Positions 9,756-18,151 of a stretch of DNA of 64,000 bases are shown here, piece after piece (the first letter of the stretch is position 1; each line of letters begins with the position of its first letter). This DNA comes from JAODBJ01 sp963782465 (GTDB lineage Bacteria; Actinomycetota; Acidimicrobiia; IMCC26256; PALSA-610): assembly GCA_963782465.1 (NCBI GenBank), contig CAWAJR010000004.1, positions 62,001 to 126,000 on the forward strand. Direction: 5' to 3'. The notes below the pieces were generated by a model, which saw only the letters and a list, made by a program, of their open reading frames with translations, had not been told where the DNA came from and did no database searches. A program made the position numbers and the translations under genes.

Positions 9756-10373
9756 GTGCATTTCTACGAGGAACAGGTCCTGCCCCGAGCCGTGTCGTTC
9801 CTCCTCGGCACGGAGGCTTTCGGCAAGATCGTGCGGGCGCGTACGTGCGCCGGGCTGCACGGCGACGTCATCGAACTCGGGTTCGGTTCCGGTCTCAACC
9901 TGCCGTACGACCCCGACGAGGTCACCGGCGTCTGGACGGTGGAACCCTCGAAGGTCGCGGTGCAACTGGCCCGCAAGCGGATCGACGCCGCGCCCTTCCC
10001 GGTGCACGTCGGCGCGCTCAACGGCGAACGCCTCGACTTCCCCGACGACCGGTTCGATTCGGCGCTGTCGACGATGACGTTGTGCACGATCCCCGATATC
10101 GACGCGGCCCTGGCCGAAGTCCGTCGCGTGTGCAAACCAGGAGCGACGTTCCACTTCGCCGAACACGGCCTCGCGCCCGATGCGCGTGTCGCGCGGTTCC
10201 AGCACCGCTTCGATCCCTGGCAGCAGCGCGTCGCCGGAGGGTGCCATCTCGACCGCGACATCACCGCGCTCGTGACGAAGGCGGGTTTCGAAATCGAAGA
10301 ACTCGATACCCGCTACGTCAAAGGCCCGAAGGCGTGGAGTTACATGTACTTCGGCGTCGCCACGAACCCCTGA
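9756..10373 (+). CDS. class I SAM-dependent methyltransferase (Methyltransf_11)
   Basis: A 205-residue methyltransferase. Motif I is VIELGFGSGLNLPYDPDEV, followed by VEPSKVAVQLARKRI, then FDSALSTMTLCTIPDIDAALAEVRRVCKPGATFHFAEHG, the usual order in Methyltransf_11 enzymes that act on small molecules, quinones or phospholipids. The start is a GTG 15 bp after the stop of the hydrolase; the frame is open further upstream but overlaps that gene. The ending KAWSYMYFGVATNP resembles the METTL7/PmtA-like group. No substrate can be assigned. It converges with the glutamate decarboxylase gene, with seven bases between stops. Confidence 0.82.
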   Translation: MHFYEEQVLPRAVSFLLGTEAFGKIVRARTCAGLHGDVIELGFGSGLNLPYDPDEVTGVWTVEPSKVAVQLARKRIDAAPFPVHVGALNGERLDFPDDRFDSALSTMTLCTIPDIDAALAEVRRVCKPGATFHFAEHGLAPDARVARFQHRFDPWQQRVAGGCHLDRDITALVTKAGFEIEELDTRYVKGPKAWSYMYFGVATNP

Positions 10374-10380
10374 GGCAGCG

Positions 10381-11772
10381 TCAGTGATGGAAACTCGTGC
10401 CGGTCGCCGCGGAGTGAACCGGCGCGGTGAGCTTGCCGAGCTGGGGTAACTGGCGTTGCAGGTCGGCGACGAGCAGATCGGCCAAGTCGTGTGAGAAACC
10501 GCGCTTGACCACGACGCGCAACGCGGCGAGGTCTTCGCGGTTCTTCGGGAACGTGTACGCGGGGAGCTGCCACCCGAATTCGCGCAACGCGTTCGAAACG
10601 TCGAACACGGTGAAGTTCTCGACGCTCTCGTCGAGCGTGAACGCGAATACCGGCAACTGATCGCCGCGGGTCAGCAGCTTGAACGGCCCGATGCGCTCGA
10701 TGTGCGCGGCGAGCCGCGTCGCGACCGAGCGTGCGTCGGCTTGGATCTTGCGGTAGCCCTCGAACCCGAGCCGCAGGAAGTTGTAGTACTGCGCAACGAC
10801 CTGCGCGCCGGGCCGCGAGAAGTTCAACGCGAAGGTCGGCATGTCGTTGCCGAGGTAGTTCACCCGGAAGATCAGGTCGGCCGGCAGGGCCGCCGCGTCG
10901 CGCCAGACGATCCAACCGACACCGGGGTACACGAGCCCGTACTTGTGGCCTGACGTGTTGATCGACGCCACCCGAGGCAGGCGGAAGTCCCATTCGAGGT
11001 CGGCGTCGAGGAACGGCGCGATGAAGGCACCCGACGCGCCGTCGACGTGTACCGGGACGTCGATGCCGGTCTGCGCCTGGAAGGCGTCGAGCGCGGTGCA
11101 GATGTCGCGCACGGGTTCGTACGAGCCGTCGAACGTCGACCCCAGCACCGCGACGACACCGATCGTGTTCTCGTCGCATTGCGCGACCGCACCGTCGGCG
11201 GTGAGATGGAAGCGGTCGCCTTCCATCGGCACCAGCCGCATCTCGACGTCCCAGTAGTTCGCGAACTTCTCCCAGCACACCTGCACGTTGATACCCATGA
11301 CGATGTTGGGCCGGTCGGCCGGCTTGCCTTCGGCTCGCCGCCGCTGCGCCCAGCGCCGCTTCAACGCGAGGCCGCCCAGCATCGCGGCCTCACTCGAACC
11401 CGTGGTCGAGCAACCGGTTGCCTGGTGCGGGTCGGGTACGTTCCACAGCCGCGACAGCATGGTGACGCAACGCAGTTCGAGTTCCGCGGTCTGCGGGTAC
11501 TCGTCCTTGTCGATCATGTTCTTGTCGAAGCACTCCGACATCAGCCGTTCGGCTTGTGGCTCCATCCACGTGGTGACGAACGTCGCGAGGTTGAGCCGCG
11601 CGTTGCCGTCGAGCATCAACTCGTCGTGGATGATCTGGTACGCGATTTCGGGGTCGAGCTCACGCTCGCGCAGCTCCTGGCGAGGGACGCGGTCGACGTC
11701 GCGGGTGACGAGCGGGTCGACCGCGTGGTCGCGAACGGTTCGGGGCGGGTTCGTCGGGTGTCGCAATGCCAT
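10381..11772 (-). CDS. gadB: glutamate decarboxylase
   Basis: A full-length 463-residue PLP enzyme that converts L-glutamate to GABA and CO2 while consuming a cytoplasmic proton. The PLP-binding lysine is Lys287 in INTSGHKYGLVYPG. Other family landmarks are ARLNLATFVTTWMEP, TGCSTTGSSEAAMLGG and VHVDGASGAFIAPF with the Asp that contacts the PLP ring nitrogen. The enzyme is cytosolic. No GABA antiporter (gadC) lies next to it, so a role in acid resistance is not shown by context; glutamate and GABA metabolism is equally likely. A glutaminase gene lies 8 kb away, which could supply glutamate. Confidence 0.95.
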   Translation of the reverse strand: MALRHPTNPPRTVRDHAVDPLVTRDVDRVPRQELRERELDPEIAYQIIHDELMLDGNARLNLATFVTTWMEPQAERLMSECFDKNMIDKDEYPQTAELELRCVTMLSRLWNVPDPHQATGCSTTGSSEAAMLGGLALKRRWAQRRRAEGKPADRPNIVMGINVQVCWEKFANYWDVEMRLVPMEGDRFHLTADGAVAQCDENTIGVVAVLGSTFDGSYEPVRDICTALDAFQAQTGIDVPVHVDGASGAFIAPFLDADLEWDFRLPRVASINTSGHKYGLVYPGVGWIVWRDAAALPADLIFRVNYLGNDMPTFALNFSRPGAQVVAQYYNFLRLGFEGYRKIQADARSVATRLAAHIERIGPFKLLTRGDQLPVFAFTLDESVENFTVFDVSNALREFGWQLPAYTFPKNREDLAALRVVVKRGFSHDLADLLVADLQRQLPQLGKLTAPVHSAATGTSFHH

Positions 11773-11857
11773 GGGCGAAGCGTACGTACGCGAGCGCCCG
11801 AGGGTTCATCTCGTGTCGAATACCGCATCCCGGCGTGCACGCGTAGCCTTCGCGCCC

Positions 11858-13330
11858 ATGGCTGACGGTATTTCTCGTCGTTCGTTCACGCTCGGTCTCG
11901 CCGCCACGACCGGGCTCATCCTCGCCGGTTGCACGCCGATGCCGGGCGGCGGGAAGCAGGGCCGTCACGGGCCGGGCGACCGCCCCCACCCGGGCCGGCC
12001 GGAGGGAACCGACCTCCTGCCGCAGATCGAGCACATCATCATCTACATGCAGGAGAACCACTCGTACGACTCGTACTTCGGGATGCTCCGCAAGGGCGAC
12101 GGCTACGACCTGCACCGCGGTGCACCCACGAACAGCAACGTCGATCCCGACGGCAACGTCGTACGTGTCTTCCACGCGCCGGGTACCTGCCAGACCGGCC
12201 GCGGCGTGTCGCAGAGCTGGTCGTCGACCCACCGCCAGATGGACGGCCGCAAGATGGACGGCTTCCTGGCCGACGGCAACACCAACGCGATGCGCTACTG
12301 GGACGGTTCCGATCTGCCGTTCTATTACTCCCTCGCGCAAACCTTCCCCCTGTGCGACCGATGGTTCGCGTCCGCGCCCGCGCAGACGTACCCGAACCGC
12401 ATGTACCTGCAGGCCGCGACCTGCCAGGACCTGATCAGCACCGACATCGTCCGCGTGCTCGGCATGCCGGCGCCGGCCAACGGCACGATCTGGGACAAGC
12501 TCAACGCGTTCGGCATCTCGTGGCACGACTACGCGTTCGACCTGCCCGACATCGCGCTCTACCCGAAACTGTTCGGGGCGAGCGGCGACAAGATCAAGAC
12601 CTTCCCGCAATTCCTCTCCGACTGCCACGCGGGCACGTTGCCGAGCGTCTCGATCGTGAGCCCCGGCGTCGCGTCGTACACCGAGGAGAACCCCGCCGAC
12701 GTGCAACTCGGCGAGGCGTACAGCGCGTCGATCATCAACGCGGTGATGCACAGCCCGGTGTGGGGATCGACGGCGCTGTTCTTCATGTACGACGAGCACG
12801 GCGGCTACTACGACCACGTCCCGCCGCCGGCGGCGGTCCCGCCCGACAACATCCGGCCCGACGTCGCTCCCACGCCCAACGCGCCCGACGCGTGGAACCG
12901 TTACGGGCTGCGTGTCCCCGGGTTCGTGATCTCGGCGCACGCGAAACGCAACTACGTGTCGCACGTGGTGCACGACCACACGTCGGTGTTGCGCTTCATC
13001 GAGACGAAGTTCAACCTCGGCGCGCTGACGCGCCGCGACGCCAACGCGTCGAACCTGCTCGACTGTTTCGACTTCAAGAGCCGGCGGCCACCGTTCATCG
13101 AGCCGCCGGTACTGGCCAAGCCGGGGCTCCCCGCGACCGGCAGCACCTGCACCCCAAACATCCCGCCGCCACCGACCTCGGCCGACCTGAGCGCGTCGGG
13201 CCGGTTGAACGCGAGCGGCACCGAGGCGGTGCAGAACGCATCGGCGAACGCGCGACCGATGAACGACACGCAGCGCCAGCGGCTCGACTACTACCACCGG
13301 CTGAAGCAGCTGTCGGCGGTCGCCGGCTGA
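11858..13330 (+). CDS. Tat-exported phospholipase C-like phosphoesterase
   Basis: A 490-residue enzyme of the phosphoesterase family that includes bacterial phospholipases C and acid phosphatases. The N-terminus has a twin-arginine signal, SRRSFTLGLAATTG, followed by a lipobox LAGC, so it is exported folded and probably lipid-anchored. The active-site block IIIYMQENHSYDSYFGML contains the Glu-Asn pair near the metal site and the nucleophile region. FMYDEHGGYYDHVPPP carries the conserved Asp-Glu-His metal ligands, and VPGFVISAHAK and VVHDHTSVLRFIE the later ones. It likely hydrolyses a phosphodiester or phosphomonoester outside the cell. The gene is divergent from gadB, 85 bp away. Confidence 0.88.
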   Translation: MADGISRRSFTLGLAATTGLILAGCTPMPGGGKQGRHGPGDRPHPGRPEGTDLLPQIEHIIIYMQENHSYDSYFGMLRKGDGYDLHRGAPTNSNVDPDGNVVRVFHAPGTCQTGRGVSQSWSSTHRQMDGRKMDGFLADGNTNAMRYWDGSDLPFYYSLAQTFPLCDRWFASAPAQTYPNRMYLQAATCQDLISTDIVRVLGMPAPANGTIWDKLNAFGISWHDYAFDLPDIALYPKLFGASGDKIKTFPQFLSDCHAGTLPSVSIVSPGVASYTEENPADVQLGEAYSASIINAVMHSPVWGSTALFFMYDEHGGYYDHVPPPAAVPPDNIRPDVAPTPNAPDAWNRYGLRVPGFVISAHAKRNYVSHVVHDHTSVLRFIETKFNLGALTRRDANASNLLDCFDFKSRRPPFIEPPVLAKPGLPATGSTCTPNIPPPPTSADLSASGRLNASGTEAVQNASANARPMNDTQRQRLDYYHRLKQLSAVAG

Positions 13331-13354
13331 CCGGCCGGCAACCACCGTGCCGCG

Positions 13355-14134
13355 TCAGGCGTTGGTGTTCGGGCCCCGCAGTTTGAAGTACGAGCCGGTG
13401 GGGTCGGTCGCACCGGCGAGGCGCCCGTAGGGCGTGTCCTCCGCCGGTTCCACGATCGCGCCGCCGAGCTCGACGATCTTCGCCACGCTCGCGTCGACGT
13501 CGGCAGTACCGAAGTAGATCGCCCACGCCGACGGCATGCCCTCGGGCAGGAACTGCGACGCATCCATGACGCCGGCGAGGGCCGATTCGTTCTCGCCCAA
13601 CGTTGTGTACCGGAAGTCGTCGGTGTCGCCGACCGTGTGGGTATCCCAGCGGAACACGCTGCGGTAGAACGCCAGCGACGCGTCGTACTCGCGGGTGTGC
13701 AGCTCGAACCACGACGGCGCACCCGGTTCGTCGAGCACGCCGAAGCCCCGGTGGAGCCCGGGCTGCCACATCCCGATGGCGGCGCCGCCCGCGTCGATCA
13801 GCACTGCCATCGTCCCCAGCTCACCGACGTCCATCGGCGGCACGATCACCCGACCGCCCTCGGCGGCGGCCGCATCGGCCGTCTTCCGCGCGTCGTCGGT
13901 CGCGAGGTACACGCTCCAGTGATCGGGGCTGCCCGTCTGGCCGTCGTTGTGCATGCACCCGGCGACCATCACCCCGTCTTTCGAGAAGTTGATGTAGCCG
14001 CCGAACTCGGCGCCGGAGTCTTCGGCCGTCCAGCCGAACAGCTCACCGTAGAAGGCCTTGATCTTCGTCGTGTCGGCAGTGAACAGGTCCACCCAGCAGG
14101 GTGCACCGATCGGGGCTTCGTCGCGCTTCGACAT
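13355..14134 (-). CDS. double-domain glyoxalase/VOC protein
   Basis: A 259-residue cytosolic protein made of two vicinal-oxygen-chelate modules. The first starts GAPCWVDLFTADTTKIKAFY and the second APSWFELHTREYDASLAFY; this tandem type is widespread in actinobacteria and is annotated as glyoxalase or hydroxylase without a proven reaction. The first module has Asp where many relatives have His as the first metal ligand. The start is the ATG preceded by AAGGAG at six bases; an upstream extension of 33 residues in the same frame is not conserved-looking. It lies 85 bp downstream of the second VOC gene on the same strand and could be in its operon. Confidence 0.85.
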   Translation of the reverse strand: MSKRDEAPIGAPCWVDLFTADTTKIKAFYGELFGWTAEDSGAEFGGYINFSKDGVMVAGCMHNDGQTGSPDHWSVYLATDDARKTADAAAAEGGRVIVPPMDVGELGTMAVLIDAGGAAIGMWQPGLHRGFGVLDEPGAPSWFELHTREYDASLAFYRSVFRWDTHTVGDTDDFRYTTLGENESALAGVMDASQFLPEGMPSAWAIYFGTADVDASVAKIVELGGAIVEPAEDTPYGRLAGATDPTGSYFKLRGPNTNA

Positions 14135-14219
14135 CTGGGTGCTCCTTCGAGAACTGCGAACCAGGTCGAGAAGTAGACCACCCGTCCGAGCCGAAGTCAT
14201 CGCGATCGCGGGAAAATTC

Positions 14220-14804
14220 CTACTGCCTCCCACCGCTCGGTTCGTCGGGCACCGCGCCGCCGCGGGCGCGAATGTCGGCGAACCGTTCGCCGAAATGCCA
14301 CCGGTGGCCTTCGAGATCGGTCGCTTCGTAGCGGCGCTCCCCGTAGAAGGCGTCTTCGAGCGGCATCGTGATCTCGGCGCCTTCGGCCACCGCGTGCGCG
14401 TAATGGGCGTCGATGTTGTGGACGTAGACCATGAGTTGCACGGTCGTGTTGCCGAGGGTGCGCGGGCTGTGGATCCGGTGGACGTCGGCGTTGGCGTGGC
14501 CGATCATCACCACGCCGTCGCCGGCGCGCAGCCAGGCCAGCATCGACTCCTGCTCCATGCGCGCCTCGCGGATCTCTTCCAGCTGGAAGACCCGGCCGAG
14601 GTACTCGAGCGCCGCCCGTTCGTCTTCGTAGGCAAGGCGCGGGTAGATGTCGGGCATCCGCAGGGCGGCGGGGAGATCGTCGGTAGGAGAGATGGTCGAC
14701 ATCAGTTGCTCCTTCTGTCGGGCGAACACCGTCGGTTCGGCCGGGTCGTCACGCAGGACCCGGTCGGGGCGCAAGGCACGCAACGGATCGAACTCGTTGC
14801 TCAC
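14220..14804 (-). CDS. VOC-domain protein with sigma-operon-type N-terminal extension
   Basis: A 194-residue protein in two parts. Residues 1-34 (SNEFDPLRALRPDRVL and on to ARQKEQL) look like the beginning of the CU044_5270-type proteins that usually follow ECF sigma genes in actinobacteria. From MSTISPTDDL onward it is a single PhnB-like glyoxalase/VOC domain (MPDIYPRLAYEDERAALEYL, YEATDLEGHRWHFGERF). The GTG start overlaps the stop of the ECF sigma gene in GTGA, so translation is coupled. An internal ATG before MSTISP could give the VOC domain alone. The coupling suggests that this VOC protein is a dedicated partner or target of the sigma factor. The substrate is unknown. Confidence 0.75.
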   Translation of the reverse strand: MSNEFDPLRALRPDRVLRDDPAEPTVFARQKEQLMSTISPTDDLPAALRMPDIYPRLAYEDERAALEYLGRVFQLEEIREARMEQESMLAWLRAGDGVVMIGHANADVHRIHSPRTLGNTTVQLMVYVHNIDAHYAHAVAEGAEITMPLEDAFYGERRYEATDLEGHRWHFGERFADIRARGGAVPDEPSGGRQ

Positions 14805-15370
14805 TGTTCTCTCCCGATCGCCGGCCGCAGTTCGCGCAAGGTGACCCGGGCGCGATTCAGCCGTGAACGAACCGTACCGACCGGCACGTCGAGGGCGGCC
14901 GCGATCTCGTCGTAGGAGAGTTCCTCCCACACGTACAACATCAAGGCATCCCGCTCGCCGGCCGGCAAGCGGGCGAGCGCCTCGGCGACGTGGGGCCACA
15001 GTTCTTTCGCGTCGACGGTCGAGACGAGCGCGTCGGTCGGGTCGGCGACTTCGTCGCGGGCGGAGAGGAGCCGCGCCGTCGCGCGGATCCGCCGCGCTTC
15101 GCTCCGCCGGTGCCGGGCGATCAGGTTCGTCGCGATCCCGTAGAGCCAGGGGCGGGCGTCGGGCCGCGAGCAGTCGAAGGTGGCGCGCTTCTCGAAGGCG
15201 ATTCGGAAGCATTCGCCCAGGATCGGTTCTGCATCGTCGGCGCCGACCCGGCGCACGAGGTACCGGAACAGCACGGTGGCGTGCCGGTCGAACAGCACGC
15301 CGAAACACGCCGGGTCGGTACGCGACGCCGCGACGACGTCGGCGTCAGTCTCGAATGCCATCCCATCCAT
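14801..15370 (-). CDS. ECF-type RNA polymerase sigma factor
   Basis: A 189-residue sigma-70 family protein with region 2 (FGVLFDRHATVLFRYLVRRVG, then RPDARPWLYGIATNLIARH) and region 4 (LARLPAGERDALMLYVWEELSYDEIAAALDVPVGTVRSRLNRAR), a helix-turn-helix that reads -35 elements. It has no region 1.1 or 3, as expected for the extracytoplasmic-function group. The ATG at 15370 is chosen because the open frame upstream runs into an intergenic palindrome; a second ATG lies at 15361. It is co-translated with the VOC protein at 14804. No transmembrane anti-sigma factor is next to it, so the means of control is not visible. Confidence 0.9.
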   Translation of the reverse strand: MDGMAFETDADVVAASRTDPACFGVLFDRHATVLFRYLVRRVGADDAEPILGECFRIAFEKRATFDCSRPDARPWLYGIATNLIARHRRSEARRIRATARLLSARDEVADPTDALVSTVDAKELWPHVAEALARLPAGERDALMLYVWEELSYDEIAAALDVPVGTVRSRLNRARVTLRELRPAIGREQ

Positions 15371-15396
15371 GTTCGCCGCAGCGCCGCCCCGGTTCG

Positions 15397-15470
15397 CCCC
15401 CCACCGCCGGGTTGTGAGGGTTATGCGCCCGTACGGGGGCACAACCGTCACAACCCGGCAGTGGGGGTGG
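15397..15470. repeat. extragenic palindromic repeat, copy 1
   Basis: The 48-nt core is 15409-15456, beginning GGGTTGTGAG and ending CACAACCC, with an inner palindrome CCCGTACGGG. Outside it a C-rich arm (CCCCCCACCGCC) faces a G-rich arm (GGCAGTGGGGG). Nearly the whole 74 bp can fold back on itself. This copy lies between the divergent sigma factor and Mg2+ ATPase genes, so it cannot be a simple terminator for either. Confidence 0.85.
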
Positions 15471-15513
15471 CCCTATCGTGCCGAGGAGGCGACGGCAACG
15501 AGGTGGGTCGAAC

Positions 15514-18151
15514 GTGAGCAACATCGACCTCGTGTCGATCGCGGCAGAGCCGGTCGCCGATGCGCTCACCGCGATGCAGGTCGGTGCCGGCGGCCTGACC
15601 ACCGGCGAGGCCACGGAGCGGTTACGGCAGTACGGGCCGAACGTGCTCGCCACCCGGCGGGTCACCGCGTTCGGGGTGCTGGTGCGGCAACTGCGTAACC
15701 CGTTGCTCATCCTCCTCCTCTCGGCGGCCGCGGTGTCGGCGGCGACCGGCGACAGCACCGACGGTGGCATCATCGCCGCGATCGTCGCGTTGAGCGTCGG
15801 GCTCGGGTTCGTGAACGAGTACCGGTCGGAGCAGGCGGTTGCGGCGCTCCACGCGAATATCCGCCACGAAGTGGTCGTGTGGCGCGACGGTGCGGGGCAG
15901 CAGCTCGACGTGCGCCAACTCGTACCCGGCGACATCATCGAACTGCACGTCGGGGAACTCGTCCCCGCCGACGTGCGGCTGCTCGAGGCGGACCAGCTCG
16001 AGTGCGACGAGGCGGTGCTCACCGGCGAGTCGATGCCTGCCCCCAAGTCGGCGGCGCCGTGCCCGGTGGGCCGAGGGCCCGGCAGGCCCGGGGGGCTCGA
16101 CGGGCTCGGCGGTCGACCTGCCGTCGTGCGCGTTCATGGGCACCGTCGTCCATCAGGGTTCGGGCCGGGCACTCGTGGTCGCGACGGGGACCGCAACCGC
16201 GTTCGGCCGGATCGCGGTCGGCCTCGCCGAACGCCAGTCGGAAACCGCGTTCCAACTCGGCTTGCGGGACTTCTCGAAGCTCCTCGTGCGCGTCGCCGCG
16301 GTTCTGACCGTCTCGATCTTCGTCATCAACGTCGCGTTCTCACGCCCGATCATCGACGCGCTCTTGTTCTCGCTCGCCATCGCGATCGGCATCACGCCCC
16401 AACTCCTCCCGGCGATCGTGAGCGTGAGCCTGTCGAGCGGGTCGCGCGCGCTCGCTCGCAAGCGCGTCCTCGTCAAGCGGCTCGTCACCATCGAGGACCT
16501 CGGCAACATCGAGGTGCTGTTCACCGACAAGACCGGGACGCTCACCGACGGGGCGATCACGTTCGACCGCGCCCTCGACGCGGCGGGCCACCCCGACCCG
16601 TCGGTGCTCACGCTGGGGTTGGTCTGCAACGAATCGACGCCGACGGAGCACGGCGCGGTCGGAGGCAATGCACTCGACGCCGCCTTGTGGGACGCGCCCG
16701 CCGCGTCGCACCTCACCGGGCCGGGCGACCCGGCCGCGTACCGCGTGCGGCAACGGGTCCCCTTCGACCACGAACGGCAGCTGGGTTCGGCCCTCGTGGA
16801 GTTCGACGGCCGCACGCTGCTGATCACGAAAGGCGCGCCCGAGACGGTGCTGGCCCGCTGCGTCGATCCGCCGTTGGAAGCGCGGGCGACGGTCGACGCA
16901 CTGTTCGCCGATGGTGCCCGGGTGGTCGCCGTCGCGACGCGTGACGCCGCCGGCTGCACCGATCCGAGCCCGGCCGATGAGCACGACCTGCACCTCGCGG
17001 GTTTCCTCACCTTCATCGACCGGCCGAAGGCCGATGCCGGCGCGTCGATCGCCAAACTCAACCGCCTCGGCGTGGCGGTGAAGATCATCACCGGCGACAA
17101 CGGCATCGTCGGCGAGAAGGTCTGCCGCGACATCGGCCTCGCCGTTTCCGGGACCTTGTCGGGGGCGCAACTCGACCAGCTCGACGACGACGCGCTGGCG
17201 GCGGCGATCCCGGCGACGACCGTGTTCGCCCGGGTGAGCCCCGATCAGAAGTCGCGCATCATCAAGATTGCGCGGCGGGCCGGCAAGGATGTCGCGTTCC
17301 TCGGCGACGGCGTGAACGACGCGGTCGCGCTCCACGCGGCCGACGTCGGCATCTCCGTCGACTCCGCGACCGATGTCGCCAAGGACGCGGCCGACATCGT
17401 GCTGCTCGACAAGGACCTGGGCGTGCTGGCCGACGGGGTGATGGAAGGCCGCCGCATCTTCGCCAACACGTTGAAGTACGTGTTGATGGCGACGTCGTCG
17501 AACTTCGGGAACATGTTCAGCGCGGCCGGCGCGTCGTTGTTCCTCTCCTTCCTGCCGATGCTGCCGTCACAGATCCTGCTCAACAACCTGCTCTACGACG
17601 TCGGCCAGCTCGCGATCCCGACCGACAACGTCGACCCCGAAGTCGTGGCTCGACCGTCCGCGTGGGACATCACGTTCGTCCGCCGGTTCATGACCGTGTT
17701 CGGGCCGGTGAGCTCGATCTTCGATTTCGCGACGTTCTTCGTGATGCTCGCGATACTCCACGCGAGCCACGACGAGTTCCGCAGCGGATGGTTCGTCGAA
17801 TCCCTCGCCACGCAGACGCTCGTGGTGTTCCTGATCCGGACCCGGCGGGTGCCGTTCTTCCGCAGCCGGCCGAGCCTCCCGATGATCATCACACCCGTCG
17901 GCTGCGCGATCGTCGGCGGGGCCCTGCCCTTCTCGCCGGTGAACCACGTCCTCGGCTTCGCGACGTTGCCGGTCGCGTTCTTCCTCATCCTGCTGGGCAT
18001 GATCGCCGCGTACCTCGCGCTGATCGAGTTCGCGAAGGTCCGGTTCTACGCGAGCGTGAGCCACCCGCGCCGGGCCGCGACGTCGCCCGAGCAGCGCCGC
18101 CAGCACCGGATCCGCCGCCGCGCCGCGCGCTTCATCCACCTCGCCCACTGA
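15514..18151 (+). CDS. mgtA: MgtA-type P-type ATPase, magnesium-translocating, one frameshift
   Basis: A P3B-type ion pump of about 880 residues that imports Mg2+ at the cost of ATP in the inner membrane. Visible motifs are the actuator TGES (after DEAVL), the phosphorylation loop DKTGTLT, the nucleotide-binding KGAPETVL, the hinge GDGVNDAVALHAADVG, and the MgtA hallmark LPSQILLNNLLYDVGQLAIPTDNVD region, which is why Mg2+ is favoured over Ca2+. The start is a GTG with GAGGTG upstream. Near 16068-16095 the frame moves from 1 to 2. It can be repaired by adding one base at each of two nearby sites (GGGCCG and AGGCCC), both then becoming GGGCCC, or by removing one base. The conserved domains on both sides are intact. 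Confidence 0.85.

Noticed and set aside
15397..15470. Palindromic repeats as rho-independent terminators
   Set aside because: Three of the four copies lie between divergent gene starts and none has a U-run.
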